A DNA stretch of 64,000 bases from Methylovulum sp. Lineage in GTDB: Bacteria; Pseudomonadota; Gammaproteobacteria; Methylococcales; Methylomonadaceae. Below, piece by piece: positions 28,149-37,579 of the stretch; positions within the stretch are counted from its first letter, which is position 1; the number at the start of each line of letters is the position of its first letter. The stretch covers positions 1 to 64,000 of the forward strand of contig JAURZI010000063.1 in assembly GCA_030653435.1 (NCBI GenBank), read 5' to 3'. The notes under the pieces are model-generated. The model saw only the letters and a program-made list of their open reading frames with translations. It was not told where the DNA came from and did no database searches. Position numbers and translations under genes: made by a program.

Positions 28149-28724
28149 CTAGCGCATGGCGTCCAGCGCCAGATTCAAGGCCAACACATTGACTCGTGGC
28201 TCCCCGAACAGCGACCATTGGCGGTTTTCGGTATGTTCCGCAACCAAAGCGCGAATTTTTTCCGCCGGAATATGGCGCGCCTTGGCAACGCGGTTGACCT
28301 GGTAAGCCGCAGCCGCCGGACTGATATGCGGATCCAGCCCGCTGCCCGATGCGGTAACCAAATCGACCGGTATCGGCGCTTTATTGTCAGGATCGGCTGC
28401 TTTAAAGGCTTCAATTCGCGTTTTAACGGCATCAACTAAAGCCGGATTGGTCGGCCCCAGGTTTGAGCCGCTGGAAGCCCCGGCATTATAAGGGAATGGG
28501 CCGGTTGCGGAAGGTCGGCCCCAAAAATGACCAGGGCTGCTGAACGGCTGTCCGATCAGCCGGGATCCCGCCGCCTTGCCGTTTTCGGCTGTTATTAAGC
28601 TGCCGTTAGCCTGGTTAGGGAACAGCAGTTGTGCCAAGCCCGTCACCAAGGCGGGATAAACCACACCGGTCAATACGGTGAACATCACAAACAATATAAC
28701 CGCAGGTTTTAAATGCTTAAGCAT
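28149..28724 (-). CDS. kdpC: Potassium-transporting ATPase subunit C (KdpC)
   Basis: The protein has 191 residues from ATG 28724, which has AAGGAG 7-8 nt upstream. One N-terminal helix ([23 protein letters not shown]) is followed by the KdpC extracytoplasmic domain: [69 protein letters not shown] and [12 protein letters not shown]. KdpC stabilises the KdpFABC complex and aids K+ binding. It lies 11 nt after kdpB. Confidence 0.97.
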   Translation of the reverse strand: MLKHLKPAVILFVMFTVLTGVVYPALVTGLAQLLFPNQANGSLITAENGKAAGSRLIGQPFSSPGHFWGRPSATGPFPYNAGASSGSNLGPTNPALVDAVKTRIEAFKAADPDNKAPIPVDLVTASGSGLDPHISPAAAAYQVNRVAKARHIPAEKIRALVAEHTENRQWSLFGEPRVNVLALNLALDAMR

Positions 28725-28735
28725 TGCCAACTCCT

Positions 28736-30808
28736 TTAAACAAGGCCCAGCGTGACCAGAACCAGGTCAATCGCCTTAATGCCAATAAATGGGACTATCA
28801 ATCCGCCTACGCCGTATATCAACAAATTGTTTTGCAATAGTGTGGCGGCGCCGACGGGTTTGTACTTGATACCTTTTAAAGCCAAGGGAATCAATGCCAC
28901 GATAATTAAGGCATTGAAGATGACCGCCGATAAAATCGCGCTGGCGGGTGTCGCCAGCTTCATTACGTTCAGCACATCCAGCACCGGATACGTGGTGGCG
29001 AAGGCGGCGGGGATGATCGCGAAGTATTTGGCGACATCATTGGCGATGCTGAAGGTCGTCAAGGCGCCGCGCGTCATGAGCATTTGTTTGCCGGTCTCGA
29101 CGATTTCAATCAATTTGGTGGGGTTGGAGTCCAAATCCACCATATTGCCTGCTTCCTTGGCGGCTTGCGTGCCGCTGTTCATCGCCACGGCGACATCCGC
29201 TTGCGCCAGTGCCGGGGCATCGTTGGTGCCGTCTCCGGTCATCGCCACCAAACGGCCTTCGGCCTGGTACTGGCGGATCAGTTTCAGCTTAGCCTCCGGC
29301 GTCGCTTCGGCCAGAAAATCATCGACTCCCGCCTCGGCGGCAATCGCGGCGGCGGTTAAACGGTTGTCGCCGGTAATCATGATGGTCTTGATGCCCATTT
29401 GGCGCAATTCGGCAAAACGCTCTTTGATGCCGCCTTTGACGATGTCCTTGAGTTCGATCACACCCAGCACCCGTGCGCCATCGGCAACGACCAGCGGCGT
29501 GCTGCCGCGCCGCGCCACGTCATCGACTAATTTCCGAAACTCTACCGGAAATTTCCCGCCCAGCTCTTCAACATGCCCGCGTATGGCGTCGGCTGCGCCT
29601 TTGCGTATTTGCCGTCCTTCAATATTGACGCCGCTCATGCGGGTTTGGGCGCTGAAATGCACAAAGGTCGCACCCAGGGACTGCACATCGCGTTCCCTAA
29701 ACCCGTATTTTTGCTTGGCCAGCACGACCACGCTACGCCCTTCCGGTGTTTCGTCCGCCAATGACGCCAGCTGCGCGGCATCGGCAAGGTCTTTATCGGT
29801 AATGCCTCGTGCGGCGATAAAAGCGGATGCCTGCCGGTTACCCAGCGTAATCGTACCGGTCTTGTCCAGCAACAGCACGTCAATGTCGCCAGCCGCTTCC
29901 ACGGCCCGACCGGATGTCGCGATGACGTTTTTCTGCATCATCCGCCCTATACCTGCTACACCGATGGCGGATAATAAGCCGCCTATCGTGGTCGGGATCA
30001 GACAGACCAGCAAGGCCACCAGTACGGTAATGGTGATCGGTTGTCCCGCACCTGAAGTGGCTACGGAGTAAAGGGAAAACGGCAACAAGGTCACGGTAGC
30101 CATCAGGAACACCAGCGTCAATGCAACCAGTAATATCGTCAATGCGATTTCATTGGGCGTTTTTTGCCGCTTCGCGCTTTCAACCATCGCAATCATGCGG
30201 TCTAAAAACGCTTCGCCGGGGTTAGCGGTGACCCGCACGACCAGCCAGTCCGACAACACCCGCGTACCGCCAGTCACCGAGCTGAAATCGCCGCCCGATT
30301 CGCGGATCACCGGCGCGCTTTCGCCCGTGATCGCGCTTTCGTCGACGGACGCGACGCCTTCAATGACTTCGCCGTCACCGGGGACAAAATCCCCCGCTTC
30401 TATCAGCACCACGTCTCCGCGCCGTAAACCGGAACCCGCGACCTTGGAATAGTTCGCGCCATAACGCGGCTCATCGAGCTTTTTTGCGGCTATGTCGCGT
30501 TTGGCGCTACGCAAAAACGCCGCCTGCGCCTTGCTGCGCCCTTCGGCGACCGCTTCGGCAAAGTTGGCGAACAACACCGTGCCCCATAGCCATAACGAGA
30601 TGGATAAAATGAACATGGCGGGTTCTTCACCGTTCCCGTCAAGAGCCAGCACCCACAGCAGCGTGGTCAGCAGGCTGCCGATATAAACGACAAACATCAC
30701 CGGGTTTTTCCATTGCTGCTGCGGTGCTAGTTTACGGAAGGCATCGACCAGGGCTGCGCCCAGGATTTGTGTGTCGAATAAAGACATCGAACTTGATTGA
30801 TTACTCAT
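28736..30808 (-). CDS. kdpB: Potassium-transporting P-type ATPase subunit B (KdpB)
   Basis: The protein has 690 residues, the usual KdpB length. It has the P-type ATPase phosphorylation motif [12 protein letters not shown], the actuator motif [24 protein letters not shown], and the hinge motif [17 protein letters not shown]. Membrane segments lie at the N-terminus, around [18 protein letters not shown], and at the C-terminus. KdpB hydrolyses ATP to drive K+ uptake through KdpA. The start at 30808 has GGAGAC upstream. A 48-bp copy of part of this gene survives at 26326. Confidence 0.97.
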   Translation of the reverse strand: MSNQSSSMSLFDTQILGAALVDAFRKLAPQQQWKNPVMFVVYIGSLLTTLLWVLALDGNGEEPAMFILSISLWLWGTVLFANFAEAVAEGRSKAQAAFLRSAKRDIAAKKLDEPRYGANYSKVAGSGLRRGDVVLIEAGDFVPGDGEVIEGVASVDESAITGESAPVIRESGGDFSSVTGGTRVLSDWLVVRVTANPGEAFLDRMIAMVESAKRQKTPNEIALTILLVALTLVFLMATVTLLPFSLYSVATSGAGQPITITVLVALLVCLIPTTIGGLLSAIGVAGIGRMMQKNVIATSGRAVEAAGDIDVLLLDKTGTITLGNRQASAFIAARGITDKDLADAAQLASLADETPEGRSVVVLAKQKYGFRERDVQSLGATFVHFSAQTRMSGVNIEGRQIRKGAADAIRGHVEELGGKFPVEFRKLVDDVARRGSTPLVVADGARVLGVIELKDIVKGGIKERFAELRQMGIKTIMITGDNRLTAAAIAAEAGVDDFLAEATPEAKLKLIRQYQAEGRLVAMTGDGTNDAPALAQADVAVAMNSGTQAAKEAGNMVDLDSNPTKLIEIVETGKQMLMTRGALTTFSIANDVAKYFAIIPAAFATTYPVLDVLNVMKLATPASAILSAVIFNALIIVALIPLALKGIKYKPVGAATLLQNNLLIYGVGGLIVPFIGIKAIDLVLVTLGLV

Positions 30809-30831
30809 GTTGTCTCCACTTCATATTCTGA

Positions 30832-32649
30832 TTACTTTGACGATGCAACGCCGATCATTTGCAAATGCTCAACCACAGGCCCTAATGCCAAGGCGGGCAC
30901 AAAGGTCAGCGCACCGACCATCAGCACCGTGCCGATCAACAGCGCCACAAATAGCGGGGTATGTGTAGGCAATGTCCCAGGGCCCACGGGCACTATTTTT
31001 TTCGCCGCCAAGGAGCCCGCGATGGCGAGCACCGGCACGGCCAGCCAATAACGTGAGAGCAGCATCGCCACACCCAGCATGGCGTTATAGAACGGCGTGT
31101 TCGCCGACAAGCCGCCAAATGCACTGCCGTTGTTGTTGCCCGCCGACGAGAACGCATACAGCACTTCACTGAAACCGTGCGCTCCGGGATTGAAGACGGA
31201 GCTCTTGCCGACATCCACCATGACGGCGAGCGCCGTGCCGCCCAATACCACCAAGGGCGGGATCAAAATGACGACTGCCGCCATTTTCATCTCATAAGCT
31301 TCGATTTTTTTGCCCAGATATTCGGGGGTGCGGCCTATCATCAGACCGGACACAAACACCGCGACGATGGCAAACATCAGCATGCCGTACAGCCCTGAAC
31401 CCACGCCGCCGAAAATCACTTCGCCCAGTTGCATCAGCCACATCGGTACCATGCCGCCAATCGGAGTAAACGAATCGTGCATGGCATTGACTGAACCGTT
31501 GGAAGCGGCAGTCGTTGCCAGCGACCATAGCACGGAGTTGGTGATCCCGAAGCGGGTTTCCTTGCCCTCCATATTGCCGCCGGATTGGGTGTCGCTCGCC
31601 GACTGGTCGACAATCATACGGGTCAGTGCCGGGTTGCCGCTTTGCTCAGCTGGCACCGCAACAAAAATCAGTGCCACAAAGATCAGCGTCATTGCCGCCA
31701 GTATCGCCCAGCCTTGCCGGGTGTCACCGACCATCATGCCGAAGGTGTAGCACAGCGCGGCGGGTATCAGCAGGATAGCCAGCATTTCCAGGAAGTTGCT
31801 CAACGGGGTCGGGTTCTCCAAAGGATGCGCCGAATTGACGTTAAAGAAACCGCCGCCGTTGGTGCCCAGTTGCTTGATGGCCACTTGTGAAGCGGCAGGC
31901 CCCACCGCTACGGTCTGCTCCTTGACTTCGACCGTTTCCAACACCGGCTTGCCAGCGGCATCTTGCAAAGCCACACCATCCGCACCCAGTTTAGGCTGCT
32001 CATAACTGACGGTTTCAAGCAACGACACCGTTTGGTAAGGCTTAAAAGTCTGTACCACACCTTGTCCGACCAGCACCAATGCCAAAACCAACGACAGCGG
32101 CATCAGGATGTACAAGGTGCTGCGGGTCATATCCACCCAGAAATTGCCGATAATATCGGCTTTACGCCGGGTAAAGCCTCGGATCAGTGCGACCAGTGTC
32201 GCCATGCCCGCTGCGGCGGAGACAAAGTTTTGTACAGTCAGCCCCAGCATTTGGGTCAGATAACTCATGGTTACTTCACCGCTATAACCTTGCCAATTAG
32301 TGTTGGTGGCGAAACTGACGGCGGTGTTAAATGACGAGTCAGGGCTGATGTTGGGCAAGTTTTGCGGATTCAAAGGCAAAGAGGCTTGCAGGCTTTGCAA
32401 ACCGAATACCGCTAGGAAACCCAATAAGTTAAACACCAGCATGGCAATGGCGTAATCTGTCCAGCGCATCTCTTGCTTTGGGTTTACGCCACTCAAACGG
32501 TAAAGTAACGCTTCGAATGGAGCCAACACGCGGTTCAGCCACACCGGTTCGTCTTCATAGACCCTGGCCATATACCAACCTAGCGGTTTCGCCAGGGCTA
32601 CCAAGGTGACCACAAATAAGGCACAGGTAAAAAAACTGTTGTTAGTCAT
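30832..32649 (-). CDS. kdpA: Potassium-transporting ATPase subunit A (KdpA)
   Basis: The protein has 605 residues with about ten membrane segments. The four filter-like regions of KdpA can be read, including SFATNTNWQGYSGE, IKQLGTNGGGFFNVNSAHP, TTAASNGSVNAMHD and FSSAGNNNGSAFGG. KdpA binds and conducts K+ and resembles the SKT channel-like transporters. Its ATG shares the A of the kdpF stop (TGATG), so translation is coupled. Confidence 0.97.
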   Translation of the reverse strand: MTNNSFFTCALFVVTLVALAKPLGWYMARVYEDEPVWLNRVLAPFEALLYRLSGVNPKQEMRWTDYAIAMLVFNLLGFLAVFGLQSLQASLPLNPQNLPNISPDSSFNTAVSFATNTNWQGYSGEVTMSYLTQMLGLTVQNFVSAAAGMATLVALIRGFTRRKADIIGNFWVDMTRSTLYILMPLSLVLALVLVGQGVVQTFKPYQTVSLLETVSYEQPKLGADGVALQDAAGKPVLETVEVKEQTVAVGPAASQVAIKQLGTNGGGFFNVNSAHPLENPTPLSNFLEMLAILLIPAALCYTFGMMVGDTRQGWAILAAMTLIFVALIFVAVPAEQSGNPALTRMIVDQSASDTQSGGNMEGKETRFGITNSVLWSLATTAASNGSVNAMHDSFTPIGGMVPMWLMQLGEVIFGGVGSGLYGMLMFAIVAVFVSGLMIGRTPEYLGKKIEAYEMKMAAVVILIPPLVVLGGTALAVMVDVGKSSVFNPGAHGFSEVLYAFSSAGNNNGSAFGGLSANTPFYNAMLGVAMLLSRYWLAVPVLAIAGSLAAKKIVPVGPGTLPTHTPLFVALLIGTVLMVGALTFVPALALGPVVEHLQMIGVASSK

Positions 32650-32738
32650 CAGAATTTCTCCGGATAAAACAGCGCGGCGATCAGATAAACGAACACGCCC
32701 AGCGCCAACACGCCACTTAATAAATACATCCAGCTCAT
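32649..32738 (-). CDS. kdpF: KdpF small subunit
   Basis: This is a 29-codon gene. The peptide begins MSWMYLLSG and ends FYPEKF, with a single membrane helix between (GVLALGVFVYLIAALF). The YLI.AL.YPE.F ending is the KdpF signature. It overlaps kdpA by one base at the stop and overlaps the upstream small gene by four bases (ATGA). In E. coli KdpF stabilises the KdpABC complex. Confidence 0.92.
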   Translation of the reverse strand: MSWMYLLSGVLALGVFVYLIAALFYPEKF

Positions 32739-32827
32739 AATTGCCCCCTTAACTTTTCACAGGCATAAACCAGTGCGACGGTGACGGCAAAAAAAACGAC
32801 TGTCAATACAATATAGATGCTACTCAT
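32735..32827 (-). CDS. 30-residue membrane peptide upstream of kdpF
   Basis: An ATG at 32827 with GAGGGTGG upstream encodes 30 residues: MSSIYIVLTVV, a hydrophobic helix continuing to VALVYAC, then a basic tail EKLRGQL. Its TGA overlaps the kdpF ATG (ATGA), so it is translationally coupled to the Kdp operon and probably its first gene. Similar short one-helix proteins ending in a cysteine plus a charged tail precede kdpF in other gammaproteobacteria, to my recollection. The function is unknown; an accessory role in KdpFABC assembly or a leader peptide is possible. Confidence 0.75.
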   Translation of the reverse strand: MSSIYIVLTVVFFAVTVALVYACEKLRGQL

Positions 32828-32895
32828 AAAACCACCCTCTACATAAAATGATTGGAGCACGGCGCTGGTTTAAACGCCATTATCAATACAGCAAA

Positions 32896-33201
32896 CTACA
32901 GTCTATTCTTAAACGGGGTAAAAAAACTGTAAAAATTAAAGCCTAAATGATAAAACTGTCCCGATGCCACGCAGTGGTTATAGAAATCCGCAAAACCAGG
33001 CACGATTCGGTTTATGTCTGTGTCGCTTAATATGTTGGTCGTTACCGCCAAGCCATAAAGGCAGGCTATGCGTAGGAAAGGATTGTGGGCCGTAGATGCC
33101 GCATGAAGCATGGCGTCCAGAGCTGCACAGGAGTGTCCGGATGATAGGATGTAAAGTTCATGGCATGGGGATGGCGCGTAGCCCATGCTTATAAAGGTCA
33201 T
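32896..33201 (-). CDS. Possible hypothetical protein upstream of the kdp operon
   Basis: An open frame of 101 codons with ordinary amino-acid composition (ALDAMLHAASTAHNPFLRIACLYGLAVTTNI). I recognise no family and see no strong ribosome site. It lies in the 400-bp divergent promoter region between the kdp operon and the CPA2 antiporter, so it may be a chance frame. Confidence 0.3.
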   Translation of the reverse strand: MTFISMGYAPSPCHELYILSSGHSCAALDAMLHAASTAHNPFLRIACLYGLAVTTNILSDTDINRIVPGFADFYNHCVASGQFYHLGFNFYSFFTPFKNRL

Positions 33202-33226
33202 TTAATTAACCTCGATATAGGTTTAT

Positions 33227-34753
33227 ATGGAATTGATATGGATAGCCCCGGCATATTTGGCTGGATTGATCGTCAGCCGCTTATATTTTCCGCCGCTAGT
33301 AGGTTATTTGCTGGCGGGTTATGTGCTGTATGCCTTGGGGGTTAAGGCGGATGGCGCACTGGCGCACGTAGCGGATATCGGTATTGAATTGCTGTTGTTT
33401 ACCGTAGGCTTAAAGCTGAAACTCGGTTCCTTGCTAAAACGGGAAGTGCTCAGTGTCGGGGGCTTGCATTTGCTGATAGTCACTGCGGTGTCTATTGTTG
33501 TTTTTTTTGCTTTTGGCGGACATATATCCGGCGGCCTAGTCTTGGGCGTCAGTCTGGCGTTTTCCAGTACGGTGCTTGCTATTAAAGTGTTGGAAGATAG
33601 CGGTGAGCTGTCCACGATGTACGGGCGCGATGTACTGGGCATTTTAATCTTGCAGGATATCGTCGCCATCGGCCTGTTGGCGTTCACCAACAACAAACAG
33701 CCTACGCTATGGGCGTTCGGCTTATTGTTGCTGCCGTTGCTTAGGCCTTTCGCCCATCGTTTGCTGAATGCCAGCCGCGATGATGAATTAAAGCTGCTGT
33801 TAGGGGTGTCGTTGGCGCTCGCGGGTGGCATGTTGGCCGAATACGTCGGCATTTCCAGCGATCTGGGCGCGCTTTTGATGGGCGTCATGTTGGCAGGTCA
33901 TGCCGATATAGAGGATGTCGCGGATAAATTATGGGGTTTGAAAGAAGCTTTTCTGGTCGCTTTTTTCCTGCAAATCGGCTTGACCGGTTTGCCGGGATAT
34001 GACGAAATTTTACAGGCATTAGCCTTGCTGGCCCTGCTGCCGTTACAAGGCGGGCTTTTTTTCATGCTGTTCCTGCTGGTGGGTTTACGGGCACGGACAG
34101 CATTTGTGTCCTCGCTGGCCCTAATGACCTATAGCGAGTTTGCGCTGATTACCTCGGATGCCGTTGTGGCCGCTAAGTTGCTGCCTCCGGTTTGGCAATC
34201 CATTATCGGATTGGCGGTAGCGCTTTCGCTGGCGGTTGCCGCGCCGCTCAACCATTTTTCCCATCGCTTGTTTTCCCTGCTGGAACATTTATTGGTGCGT
34301 TTCGAAAGGAAAGTTGACCATCCCGACAGGTTGCCCAGCAGCATAGGCGTCGCCGAATGGCTGGTGGTGGGTATGGGGCGCACCGGCTTGTCCGCCTATC
34401 TGGCCTTCAATCGCCAAGAGATGCGGGTGTTGGGATTGGATGCCGACCCTGCGGTATTGCAGCGATTGCTCGCCGATGGACGGCGTGTGTTGTATGGCGA
34501 TGCTGAAGATGCAGAGCTATGGGACAGGCTACCCCTGGTTAGAATCAAGGGCATTATCCTGACTGTGCCTGAATTTGAAGTCAGATGCTCGGCAATCATG
34601 CAATTGAAAGCACGCCAATACAAAGGCCATATTGGCACGGTCTGCTTCGATGCCAGCGAAGAAAGCGAACTGTACCGCCTGGGAGCGAGCTCCGTCATCC
34701 ATCCCTTGATGGAAGCGGGCAAGCAATTGGCTGGGCGTATGCTGGAGCCCTAA
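33227..34753 (+). CDS. CPA2-family cation/proton antiporter with RCK (TrkA-N) domain
   Basis: The protein has 508 residues. About 12 membrane helices (1-355) include GYLLAGYVLYALGV, ADIGIELLLFTVGLKL, GVSLAFSSTVLAIKVLED and GILILQDIVAIGLL, all typical of Kef/YbaL-type monovalent cation:proton antiporter-2 proteins. After a cytoplasmic linker, an RCK N-terminal Rossmann domain starts at EWLVVGMGRTGLSAYLAF (about 383) with the nucleotide loop GxGxxG; VLYGDAEDAELWDRL and GASSVIHPL follow. It probably exports K+ under control of a bound nucleotide. It is divergent from the kdp uptake operon, so import and export genes face each other. Confidence 0.9.
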   Translation: MELIWIAPAYLAGLIVSRLYFPPLVGYLLAGYVLYALGVKADGALAHVADIGIELLLFTVGLKLKLGSLLKREVLSVGGLHLLIVTAVSIVVFFAFGGHISGGLVLGVSLAFSSTVLAIKVLEDSGELSTMYGRDVLGILILQDIVAIGLLAFTNNKQPTLWAFGLLLLPLLRPFAHRLLNASRDDELKLLLGVSLALAGGMLAEYVGISSDLGALLMGVMLAGHADIEDVADKLWGLKEAFLVAFFLQIGLTGLPGYDEILQALALLALLPLQGGLFFMLFLLVGLRARTAFVSSLALMTYSEFALITSDAVVAAKLLPPVWQSIIGLAVALSLAVAAPLNHFSHRLFSLLEHLLVRFERKVDHPDRLPSSIGVAEWLVVGMGRTGLSAYLAFNRQEMRVLGLDADPAVLQRLLADGRRVLYGDAEDAELWDRLPLVRIKGIILTVPEFEVRCSAIMQLKARQYKGHIGTVCFDASEESELYRLGASSVIHPLMEAGKQLAGRMLEP

Positions 34754-34761
34754 GCCAATGC

Positions 34762-34923
34762 TTACATGGGCTTCCTGTTATCAGACCCCAGCAGCAGGAT
34801 AATGCCGATCAGCGGGGTGAGTAGCAGGGAGCCGAAAAAATAGCCCCAAAAACCGAATTTTTTGTTGATGCCAAATATGCCCACCAAAAAACACGCCATC
34901 ATATACGCTAGCCATGCCAACAT
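34762..34923 (-). CDS. 53-residue two-TM membrane peptide
   Basis: The ATG at 34923 is preceded by CCGGAGTGAA and lies 3 nt after the stop of the receptor gene, so translation is coupled. The peptide has two hydrophobic segments (MLAWLAYMMACFLVGIFG and FFGSLLLTPLIGIILLLG) around a short NKKFGFWG loop, with a polar end SDNRKPM. The F.G...LTP..G pattern resembles small superinfection or phage-shock-like membrane peptides, but I cannot name a family. It ends the GC-rich module. Confidence 0.65.
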   Translation of the reverse strand: MLAWLAYMMACFLVGIFGINKKFGFWGYFFGSLLLTPLIGIILLLGSDNRKPM

Positions 34924-34926
34924 GAT

Positions 34927-36135
34927 TCACTCCGGGTCAATTGTGTTAAATTTTCCATTCACCATTTCCTTGATCACTATTTTTTTGTTGGTAATCCGGC
35001 TATGCCGGTCGAACACATAGCCGTTGTAGCCGTTCTTATAGCCAAACTGCAAGGCCGCCGCGACGCGTATCGGTACGGTGGAGCCGGCCAGTTGGTAGGC
35101 GGAGGCCAGCACCTTGACCGCCTCGTAGCCCTGGAAGGCATAATAGCCCGGTTCGTAGCCGTAGGCCTGCCTGAAGTTGTCGATAAAGGCCTGCGTCAGC
35201 GGCGGCGTGGCCGTGCTGTCCTTGGCAAACACGGACGCCACGAATAGCCGGTTGGCGGTGTGGTGCGACCAGCGCCACACGTCCTCGTCATCCAGCGCCT
35301 CGCTGCCCAGGATCGGTTTGTCTACGCCCATGTCGCGTAGCTGTTCGACCATGGCCGCGCCCCGTTCGCCTTTGGCCGCCACCACCACGGCGTCAAAGTC
35401 CTGCTGCATCAGCTGGTAGATGGTACCCGTGGTGCTACTCAGGTTGCCGGCGAGCTTGTCTTCTTCCGTCTCAAAAAAGGAACGCGTGGCGATCAGGTCA
35501 AAATTCTCAGGCAGGGCGCTGACGAAGCTTTCATAAAAGCCCAGGCCGTATTCGCTACGGGCATAGAGCACGACCAGCTTGTACAACCGGTGCGTCTCCG
35601 CATAGCTGACCAGCGCGTCGGCGAAGGCCTGGTCGGTCGGGACGATGCTGAAGGTGTATTTGAACTTGGGGGCGGTCAGCGCCGAGGATGTCGCGACTGC
35701 GGAGATGAACAGCACGCCGTTGTATTCGTAGCTGATGGAGGCCGGTATCGCCGTGGCCGACGATGAGTGGCCGACCACGGCGACGATGTCGCGTGCCGCC
35801 GACACCGCCAGCCAGGTGTCTTCGGCGTCGTCCGCGGTGCCGTCGTCATACTCGTGCAGCACCAGCTTGCCGAGGGTCTCCTGCCCGTCCGACACCAGCC
35901 GGATGCCGGTGCGGTTGGTCTCGCTGGCGGCCAGCTTGACGCCGTCCAGGAAGCTTTTTTCGCGCAGCAGATCCCAGACCACGGCGACATGGATCTCCGG
36001 CCGGTTTTGCCGGGCGAGTTCGGCGCGGCGCTGCAACGCGTAGTCGTAGGACAGGTAATAGCTGTACAGGCCCTTCGCCGCCAGCAGCACGATCACGGCC
36101 AGAACGGCCAGCGGTCCCCGATAGTTCTTGCCCAT
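34927..36135 (-). CDS. Membrane-anchored LivK-like (type 1 periplasmic binding fold) receptor protein
   Basis: The ATG at 36135 is 2 nt after the stop of the SPFH gene and gives 402 residues; upstream in-frame codons overlap that gene. One N-terminal helix (GPLAVLAVIVLLAAKGLYSYYL, about 7-28) anchors it. The rest is a periplasmic-binding-protein type 1 domain like amino-acid or urea ABC receptors: EIHVAVVWDLLREKSFLDGVKLAASETN, DIVAVVGHSSSATAIPASISYEYNGVLFISAVATSSALT, LVVLYARSEYGLGF, AFIDNFRQAYGYEPGYYAFQGYEAVKVLA. No ABC permease or ATPase is nearby. The ligand and signalling partner are unknown. Base composition is clearly GC-richer than the flanks. Confidence 0.8.
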   Translation of the reverse strand: MGKNYRGPLAVLAVIVLLAAKGLYSYYLSYDYALQRRAELARQNRPEIHVAVVWDLLREKSFLDGVKLAASETNRTGIRLVSDGQETLGKLVLHEYDDGTADDAEDTWLAVSAARDIVAVVGHSSSATAIPASISYEYNGVLFISAVATSSALTAPKFKYTFSIVPTDQAFADALVSYAETHRLYKLVVLYARSEYGLGFYESFVSALPENFDLIATRSFFETEEDKLAGNLSSTTGTIYQLMQQDFDAVVVAAKGERGAAMVEQLRDMGVDKPILGSEALDDEDVWRWSHHTANRLFVASVFAKDSTATPPLTQAFIDNFRQAYGYEPGYYAFQGYEAVKVLASAYQLAGSTVPIRVAAALQFGYKNGYNGYVFDRHSRITNKKIVIKEMVNGKFNTIDPE

Positions 36136-36137
36136 GC

Positions 36138-36953
36138 TTATTGGCCGGCCGCCCCGCCCAGGATAATGGGCAGCTGGCCGCCGCCATTGCCGATCACCAC
36201 CATCTTGGCGTTGGTCGATGCCGCCAGAGCCTGGGTGGCCTGGATGCCTTGCCATTTGAGGATGTCCGGCGACAGGGATTTGCTGACCGTGGTGTTGTAT
36301 TGGCTGATTCCGTCCGCCTCGATTTTTTTCCGCTTGCCTTCCTGTATTTCCCGGTCTATCCGGTATTGGTAGGCCTCGGCCAGCTGTTTCTGCTCGATCT
36401 TGGTCTCAATCGCCGCTTCAACCGGCTTGGGCAGCACGATTTGCCGCAACACCACGTCCTCGATGACGATGAAGTTGGTTTCGATCTCCGCTATGGTTTT
36501 GGTGATCATGTGGTGCAGGCCTGCTTCGTTGCTGTACAGCTCCTCAAGGGCCATTTTGCCGACCAGGATACGCATCGTGTTTTCCACTTCCGGGAAGACG
36601 ATCTTTTCCAGGTAGTCGGGGCCTATTTGCTGGTGCAGCACGCCCAAGGCGTTGCGGCGCGGGTAGTAGCGGACGGACAGCAGCAGTTCTATTTTCAGGC
36701 CTTCCGCGGTCAGCACAAAGAACGAGTAGCTTTTTTGCTGGATGCGCGTGTCGTAGATGGTCATCTTGTTCCACGGGTAGACGATGTGGAAGCCTTCCTT
36801 GAAGGTCCGGTCGGTCACGGTGCCGCCGGCGAAGCGCCGGTACAGCACGCCTTCCTCGCCGGCCTTGATGGTGATGAAGATCAGCGGTTGGAAATAGACC
36901 AGCAGCAGGGCAAAGATGATCGCGGAGGTTATCAAAGCGGGTAAGTGGCGCAT
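36138..36953 (-). CDS. SPFH/prohibitin-family membrane protein
   Basis: The protein has 271 residues. One N-terminal membrane segment (ALITSAIIFALLLVYFQPLIFITI) is followed by an SPFH (band 7) domain: IKAGEEGVLYRRFAGG, FKEGFHIVYPWNKMTIYDTRIQ, ELLLSVRYYPRRNALGVLHQQIG, then a long helix with VEAAIETKIEQKQLAEAYQYRIDRE typical of prohibitin/HflK/C-like proteins. Such proteins form ring or scaffold assemblies in the membrane. It lies directly upstream of and coupled to the LivK-like receptor, an unusual pairing. Confidence 0.88.
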   Translation of the reverse strand: MRHLPALITSAIIFALLLVYFQPLIFITIKAGEEGVLYRRFAGGTVTDRTFKEGFHIVYPWNKMTIYDTRIQQKSYSFFVLTAEGLKIELLLSVRYYPRRNALGVLHQQIGPDYLEKIVFPEVENTMRILVGKMALEELYSNEAGLHHMITKTIAEIETNFIVIEDVVLRQIVLPKPVEAAIETKIEQKQLAEAYQYRIDREIQEGKRKKIEADGISQYNTTVSKSLSPDILKWQGIQATQALAASTNAKMVVIGNGGGQLPIILGGAAGQ

Positions 36954-37084
36954 AATGGCTTAAAGTCCGCACACCGGTCAGGGGGCAACCCGCCGCCCTG
37001 GGTGGGCAAGGCGTTATGGTTAAAGGGGCGCCCTGCGGACGGCCGGGGTCGGCCACAGGGCTTTGGGAGGGGTGCCGGCCTCGG

Positions 37085-37579
37085 TTATGCGGCGGCTTTT
37101 TTGTTTTCGGCGGCGACCGTGGCGACTATTTTGCCTTCTTTCAGTTGTTCGGCATAATACTCGCGCACGCTTTTGGGGTCAAAGGTCAAAAACGTGCCGC
37201 CTGATTCAAAATGCTGGATGAACACCTTGCCTATGGCATAGGTCGATGCGCCCGCCATCAACGGCAGGGTCACCGCGCCTATGGTGGTGCCGATCACGGG
37301 GATCATTTTGCTGAGCCCGGCAAACAGCGGTGCGAACGAGGTCGGGAAACTGCCGCCGACCAAGGCGCCCAAAAAGTTTTTGACCTTGCCTTCCATGAAG
37401 GTGACGCCGTACAGATGGCTCATCCTCCTCAGCATTTCCACCTGGATGGCGGAGATGGCCAAAAAGTCAAACAACGGCACTGGCACCAGGCCAGCCGCCA
37501 TCGACACGTACATGCTCTTCTTGACCAGTTCCTGGGCGTCTTCGTAAGTATTAATTTCTGCTTTTACCAATTTTGTCAT
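37085..37579 (-). CDS. DUF697-family membrane protein
   Basis: The ATG at 37579 (GAGGAGA 5-6 nt upstream; a GTG one codon earlier is an alternative) gives 165 residues. The pattern A..LV...M..SM.AGLVPVPLFDFLAISAIQVEMLRRMSHLYGV, then FLGALVGGSFPTSF and MIPVIGTTIGAVTLPLMAGASTYAIGKVFIQHFESGG, matches the DUF697/YcjF-like group with three hydrophobic segments. It precedes the SPFH gene by 131 nt on the same strand and is probably the first gene of this module. The role is unknown; homologous domains are often fused to GTPases. Confidence 0.8.
   Translation of the reverse strand: MTKLVKAEINTYEDAQELVKKSMYVSMAAGLVPVPLFDFLAISAIQVEMLRRMSHLYGVTFMEGKVKNFLGALVGGSFPTSFAPLFAGLSKMIPVIGTTIGAVTLPLMAGASTYAIGKVFIQHFESGGTFLTFDPKSVREYYAEQLKEGKIVATVAAENKKAAA

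Noticed and set aside
28752-30071. Long plus-strand frame of 439 codons opposite kdpB
   Set aside because: It lies entirely antisense to a clear P-type ATPase gene; its composition is that expected of a shadow frame in a GC-rich gene.
36141-36944. Plus-strand frame of 267 codons opposite the SPFH gene
   Set aside because: It is antisense to a gene with a clear SPFH domain and coupled neighbours, so it is a shadow frame in GC-rich DNA.
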